Assembly: GCF_015291745.1 (NCBI RefSeq)
Contig: NZ_CP030059.1
Location: forward strand, 3,065,501 to 3,129,500
Reading direction: 5' to 3'
Length of the DNA: 64,000 bases
Source: Bradyrhizobium sp. CCBAU 53351
Lineage (GTDB): Bacteria > Pseudomonadota > Alphaproteobacteria > Rhizobiales > Xanthobacteraceae
Shown: positions 60,437 to 64,000 of the stretch, piece after piece
How the letters are laid out: each line of letters opens with the position of its first letter
Position numbering within the stretch: position 1 is the stretch's first letter
Made by a program: the position numbers and the translations under genes
The notes under the pieces: generated by a model
What the model was told of the DNA's origin: nothing
Databases searched by the model: none
What the model saw: only the letters and a program-made list of their open reading frames with translations

Positions 60437-62296
60437 TCAGTTGCGGACGGTGATGCAGGAGATCTCGGCGCGCTTCAGGGTGCGGCAGACCGCTTCGGCC
60501 TGGTCGCGCTCGAGGCCGGCGAAGCGGGCGCGGTAGAGCTTGCGATTGTCCTTGGCGACGACCTCGGTGAACGGGTCGGCCTTGCTGAGCAGGCCGCGGG
60601 CCGAGCTGCGCGCGGCGTCGATGCGCTGCTGGGCTTCGTTCTCGCTCTCGAGCGCGCCGACCTGGACGATCCAGCCGCTGTGGGTGACGGCGGGCTTGGT
60701 GGTGGCGCTCATCTGGACCGGCATCGGATCGGCGGAGGCGAGCTTCGGAGCGGCAGGGGCAGGGGTATGGGCGGGCGCGGCGGCCGTTGCGGCCGGCAGC
60801 ACGCCGAGGATCCCGTTGCCGGTACCGAAGCCGGCCGGCTGCCGCGGCAGCTCGGTGCGGGCCATGTCTGCTTTCGGCGCTTCGGGATGGCTGGCGATCT
60901 CGGGCTTGTTGATGAGATCGGCCCGGGCGACCACGGCGCCTGAGGTTTCCGCGACCTCGGAACGGGACGGAATGGCGTTGGTGACCGGCGGGGCGACCTG
61001 GACCGGGGCGGGCGCGGCGGAGGCGACCTTCACGGCGCCGGCCTTGACCTGAACCGTCTTGACCCGGACCGGCTTCATCGGCTCGGACGAGCCGGGGATG
61101 AGGGAGAGCGGCTGGCTCGAGATCACGCCATTGGTGAGCGGCGCGGGCTCGATCTTGGATTCCGTCGGCCGAACCTCGGGCTTGCTGGCTTCCGGCTTGT
61201 GCGGTGCGGGCGGCACCGCGGCCGTCGCGGCGGCAAGCGTCGACAGGCGGGCAGCGAGACGAGACGGGGCAGACTCGGGAGCGGGGGCCGCAGCCTGGAC
61301 CGGCGCAGCGGGCCGGACCGGTGCAGCATCCGAGGCGTCAGCAACATCGGTCGCGGTGTCGGCAGCGTTGCGCTCGGTGACCGCGACGACGGTGTGAGTG
61401 GTCGCGCCCTTCTCGAGATTTTCCGCGAGCAGGTTGCGCATGATGGCATCGCGCGAGCCGCCGCTGCGGCCGCCGAGCACGACGCCGATCAGATGGCGGT
61501 TGCCGCGGCGCATCGAGGTGACGAGGTTGAAGCCGGAGGCGCGGGTGTAGCCGGTCTTGATGCCGTCCACGCCCTCGACGCTGCCGAGCAGGTGATTGTG
61601 ATTGCGGATCGACTGTCCACGCCAGTTGAAGGTGGAGGTCGCGAAATACCGATAATAGCGCGGAAAGCGCTCCTGGATGGCGCGGCCGAGCGTGGCCTGG
61701 TCGCGCGCTGTCGTGACCTGCTCGTCGTTGGGAAGGCCGTTCGCGTTGCGGTACACCGTCCTAGACATGCCGAGCGCGCGCGCCTTGCGCGTCATCATCT
61801 GGGCAAAGTCGTCCTCGTCGCCGGCGATCGCTTCCGCGATCACCACTGCTGCGTCGTTCGCGGAGCGGGTGACGAGACCCTTGATCGCGTCCTCGACGCG
61901 GATGGTCTGGCCGGCCCGCAGGTTCAGCTTGGTCGGATCCTGGTCGGCGGCGTGCTGGGACACCGGCATCTCGGTGTCGAGCTTCATTTTGCCGGACTCG
62001 AGGCGCTCGAACAGCAGATAGAGCGTCATGATCTTGGTCAGCGAAGCGGGGTGGCGGATCCCGTCGGGGCTCGTTGCCTGCAGCACCGAGCCGGAATTGC
62101 CGTCGACGATGATGGACGCGAATTTCGGGCTCGAGCTCTCGGACACATCGCGCTGCACCCGATGGTGCGCGTAGTGGCGGCGGTGGCGCCGAGCCTCGGC
62201 GGCATCGGTGGTGAAGATGACCGCGGTCGTGACCGTAAGAAGCCCAAAAACGCCAACCCGCGCCAAGCGCGAGGAAGACAAGTTTTTACGAAGCAT
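60437..62296 (-). CDS. D-alanyl-D-alanine carboxypeptidase with C-terminal SPOR domain
   Basis: A 619-residue periplasmic penicillin-binding protein (PBP5/DacA type). Residues 11-35 are a signal peptide. The peptidase domain has all three motifs: SLTK (Ser85, Lys88), SAN (145-147) and KTG (247-249). A Pro/Ala-rich linker of about 230 residues follows. The C-terminal SPOR domain (about 540-619, GWIVQVGALESENEAQQRI to RAEISCITVRN) binds denuded septal glycan. DacA-type enzymes trim pentapeptides; the SPOR domain suggests action at the division site. It diverges from the phasin gene. Confidence 0.92.
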   Translation of the reverse strand: MLRKNLSSSRLARVGVFGLLTVTTAVIFTTDAAEARRHRRHYAHHRVQRDVSESSSPKFASIIVDGNSGSVLQATSPDGIRHPASLTKIMTLYLLFERLESGKMKLDTEMPVSQHAADQDPTKLNLRAGQTIRVEDAIKGLVTRSANDAAVVIAEAIAGDEDDFAQMMTRKARALGMSRTVYRNANGLPNDEQVTTARDQATLGRAIQERFPRYYRYFATSTFNWRGQSIRNHNHLLGSVEGVDGIKTGYTRASGFNLVTSMRRGNRHLIGVVLGGRSGGSRDAIMRNLLAENLEKGATTHTVVAVTERNAADTATDVADASDAAPVRPAAPVQAAAPAPESAPSRLAARLSTLAAATAAVPPAPHKPEASKPEVRPTESKIEPAPLTNGVISSQPLSLIPGSSEPMKPVRVKTVQVKAGAVKVASAAPAPVQVAPPVTNAIPSRSEVAETSGAVVARADLINKPEIASHPEAPKADMARTELPRQPAGFGTGNGILGVLPAATAAAPAHTPAPAAPKLASADPMPVQMSATTKPAVTHSGWIVQVGALESENEAQQRIDAARSSARGLLSKADPFTEVVAKDNRKLYRARFAGLERDQAEAVCRTLKRAEISCITVRN

Positions 62297-62578
62297 GGAA
62301 CCCCGTCCCCGTTTCTCAACTGATCACCGGCTCGTGAGGCGAAATTGTGCCCAATGGACCCGGGATCATTACCTGCTCAGGCTGCCCCTCCGCTGGTGTT
62401 CGCCGCGGGGGACGTTCGGCCTGAGCCGCTATTCTGGCTAAGGTGATGTTCTCAAACGGCTTTTGACCGCTTGCGGAAGCTGAACACGTCCGGGAATCAA
62501 GGTAGGGGGCCGCGGTTTCCAAAAGCTTAAGAAACCCTTGCGGGAAACCCCGGGAATTTCCGCGATTTGCACTGGTTT

Positions 62579-62628
62579 TTGTGCGTCGCACAAAGATTCT
62601 TGACTTATTTGTGCATTGCACTAATAAT
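62579..62628 (+). promoter_or_regulatory. Phasin promoter with two PhaR-like operators
   Basis: TTGTGC-GTC-GCACAA (62579-62593) is a perfect dyad; TTGTGC-ATT-GCACTA (62609-62623) is nearly so. Their centres are 30 bases apart, three helical turns. Between and over them lie TTGACT (62600-62605) and AATAAT (62623-62628), a 17-base spacing. The core TGC-N3-GCA agrees with known PhaR sites. The rest of the gap 62297-62683 shows no gene. Confidence 0.7.
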
Positions 62629-62683
62629 GGGCACAGTCAGGGAGCCGGGGCTTCCGACCAAAGCCAGGGAAAAGGATTCCGAA

Positions 62684-63022
62684 ATGTTCAAGGTTGAAGA
62701 CTTTCAGAACTACGGGAAAGAGCACTTCGAGCAGTACGTCGCCTCCGCGACCTCGGTGCAGCACGGCCTTCAGGCGATCGCCAGTGCCTATGGCGACTAT
62801 ACGAAGAAGTCGTTCGAAGACACCAAGTCCTTCGTCGAGAAGCTTTCCGGCGTGAAGTCGCTGGACAAGGCCGTCGAAGCACAGACCGATTTCGCCCGTT
62901 CCGCCTACGAGACCTTCGTTGCGGAATCGCAGAAGATCGCCGGCCTCTACAGCGACCTCGCCAAGCAGGCGTTCAAGCCGGTCGAGACCATCGTGTCGAA
63001 GTTCACCCCGGCCGCCCAGTAA
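62684..63022 (+). CDS. Phasin
   Basis: A 112-residue, helical, hydrophilic-amphipathic protein of the phasin 2 family: FKVEDFQNYGKEHFEQYVAS, then AIASAYGDYTKKSFEDTKSFVEKLSGVKSLDKAVEAQ and FVAESQKIAGLYSDLAKQAFKPVE. Phasins coat polyhydroxyalkanoate granules and control their number. ATG 62684 follows AAAGG; the upstream open frame runs through the promoter. It lies under a promoter with two PhaR-like operators and ends in a strong terminator, so it is a single-gene unit that should respond to PHA content. Confidence 0.88.
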   Translation: MFKVEDFQNYGKEHFEQYVASATSVQHGLQAIASAYGDYTKKSFEDTKSFVEKLSGVKSLDKAVEAQTDFARSAYETFVAESQKIAGLYSDLAKQAFKPVETIVSKFTPAAQ

Positions 63023-63048
63023 ACGTTTTTCAGGACATCCTGGAATCG

Positions 63049-63079
63049 AAAAGCCCGGCTGATCCAGCCGGGCTTTTTT
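63049..63079 (+). terminator. Intrinsic terminator of the phasin gene
   Basis: AAAAGCCCGGCT, loop GATCC, AGCCGGGCTTTTTT: a 10-pair GC-rich stem followed by a T tract, 27 bases past the stop. Confidence 0.9.
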
Positions 63080-63102
63080 GTGCGCGCGCTCAACCGGTCG
63101 GG

Positions 63103-64000
63103 TCAGCGTGCCACGCGCAGCTTGGACAGTGAGGTGCCGATGTCCTTGAACACCGAGACGGTCTGGCTGGCCGAGGTGACCAGATAGAATTTGTCGGTGC
63201 TGCTGGCGCAATATTGCAGCACGCTCGAGGTCGGATCGCTGCCGGTGTTCACCTGCACCGTGTAGATCGTGATGTTGTTGGGCTGGGCCTTGGCATTGTC
63301 GCACAGCTTCTTCTGCCGTGCGTCGATCTGCGCGGCGTTGTTGTACCAGCGGTTCTGCGTGTTGAGACCGTCGGACAGCAGCACGATCGCGTCCTTGTAG
63401 GTGTAGTTGGTGTCCTTGGCCGGCGCGTTCATGGGATCTCCGGTCGACAGCGTCATCCACCCCCAGGCCAGGCCAATGCCCTGGTTGGTGTTGCCCGTGG
63501 GCTTCATGGCGTCGATGCGGCTCTTGAGCGCGGACCAGTCGTAGCTCAACGGCATGATCGGCTGCAGGTAGGACCAGCTGCTCGTGTTGCAGTAGGAGTA
63601 CTGCTCGGCCGGGAAGAGCGTCCCCACATTGCCGTTCGTCGGCGTGGTGTTCTTGGTGTCGTAGTCCTGATCGCGATCGGCCACGCAACCGGTCCAGGTG
63701 TTGTGGTTGGCCGGCGTCCACTTCCAATTGTTGCAGTTGTTGGAGTTGCCCGACGCGCAGCTCCAGCCGCCGTTGGCGGCATCCCAATCGCTGAAATCGA
63801 TCCAGCTCTTGTTGTAGTTGCTGGCGCCGACGTTGACGTCCTTGGCGAAGGGAACGATCGAGATGTAGACGTCGCCGGTATTCTTGGCGAGCGCGCTGAG
63901 TTGATCGACCAGATTCTTCGCGGCCGTCTGCATCGCCTCCATCTTGCCGTCGTTGGCCATCGAGCCGGTGTTGTCGAGCACCAGGGCTACGCGCATGCGG
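63103..64000 (-). CDS. TadG-like VWA protein, 5' end beyond window
   Basis: The frame is open to the window edge, so the start is missing; about 299 residues are visible. LVLDNTGSMANDGKMEAMQTA is a VWA MIDAS motif (D-x-T-G-S-M), as in TadG, the minor pilin-assembly protein of Flp/Tad pili. The middle is rich in Asn, Trp and Tyr (SGNSNNCNNWKWTPANHNTW), with several Cys that could form disulfides outside the cell. DAIVLLSDGLNTQNRWYNN and GNTNQGIGLAWGW supply further MIDAS positions. The C-terminus is complete. The missing N-terminus probably holds a membrane anchor. Confidence 0.8.
   Translation of the reverse strand, partial: RMRVALVLDNTGSMANDGKMEAMQTAAKNLVDQLSALAKNTGDVYISIVPFAKDVNVGASNYNKSWIDFSDWDAANGGWSCASGNSNNCNNWKWTPANHNTWTGCVADRDQDYDTKNTTPTNGNVGTLFPAEQYSYCNTSSWSYLQPIMPLSYDWSALKSRIDAMKPTGNTNQGIGLAWGWMTLSTGDPMNAPAKDTNYTYKDAIVLLSDGLNTQNRWYNNAAQIDARQKKLCDNAKAQPNNITIYTVQVNTGSDPTSSVLQYCASSTDKFYLVTSASQTVSVFKDIGTSLSKLRVAR

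Overview
The window looks like ordinary chromosome of a Bradyrhizobium or a very close Nitrobacteraceae relative (Alphaproteobacteria, Hyphomicrobiales). The grounds are high GC by eye, gene families typical of that lineage (mipZ next to panC, a DUF1489 protein, paired NodB-type deacetylases, a small phasin, split beta-oxidation enzymes), and several families of dispersed palindromic repeats between genes. I see no phage, integrase, transposase or CRISPR array. Both end genes are cut by the window: a TetR-type regulator at the left and a TadG/VWA protein at the right.

Layout. 1-9.6 kb: a valine/branched-chain catabolism operon (mmsA, isobutyryl-CoA dehydrogenase, 3-hydroxyisobutyryl-CoA hydrolase, mmsB) with a divergent LysR regulator, then an acyl-CoA ligase, a MaoC hydratase and an SDR resembling the dehydrogenase half of multifunctional enzyme 2. 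9.6-20 kb: an HI0933-type flavoprotein, an MFS exporter beside a frameshifted LysR gene, a D-threonine-aldolase-like enzyme with an ABC-F ATPase and a YaiI-type protein, a double-hotdog protein, and an orphan form II CoxL-like molybdoenzyme subunit. 20-32 kb: Ppx/GppA, RlmE, a DHA2 exporter, GuaB, an MDR reductase, a metallophosphoesterase, a MAPEG protein, an RsmB-like methyltransferase and a hybrid histidine kinase.

32-43.5 kb is the most accessory-looking part. It holds a GbsR-type regulator whose start codon sits inside a perfect operator palindrome, with DUF4166 and membrane-epimerase genes. Next come a LysR/tautomerase pair, a lone DnaB-type ATPase domain, lipB, an orphan FliN/SpoA-like gene with a CtrA-like box, tRNA-Leu(GAG), an isochorismatase, a cluster of very small proteins including two paralogues, and an FMN-reductase/FAD-oxidoreductase pair. 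43.5-64 kb: two secreted polysaccharide deacetylases, MgtE, an aldo/keto reductase, a TolA/TonB-like protein, a long structured non-coding repeat (about 50.8-51.45 kb), GST, DUF1489, panC, mipZ, an alpha/beta hydrolase with a Pho-box-like promoter, a VWA + J-domain pair, a D,D-carboxypeptidase with a SPOR domain, and a phasin gene with twin PhaR-like operators.

The best candidates for something not fully described are: the multi-hairpin repeat at 50.8-51.45 kb; the GbsR promoter, apparently leaderless; the phasin promoter with two operators one on each side of the -35; and the small-protein cluster at 39.9-41.2 kb. All assignments were made by reading the sequence; no database search was run.
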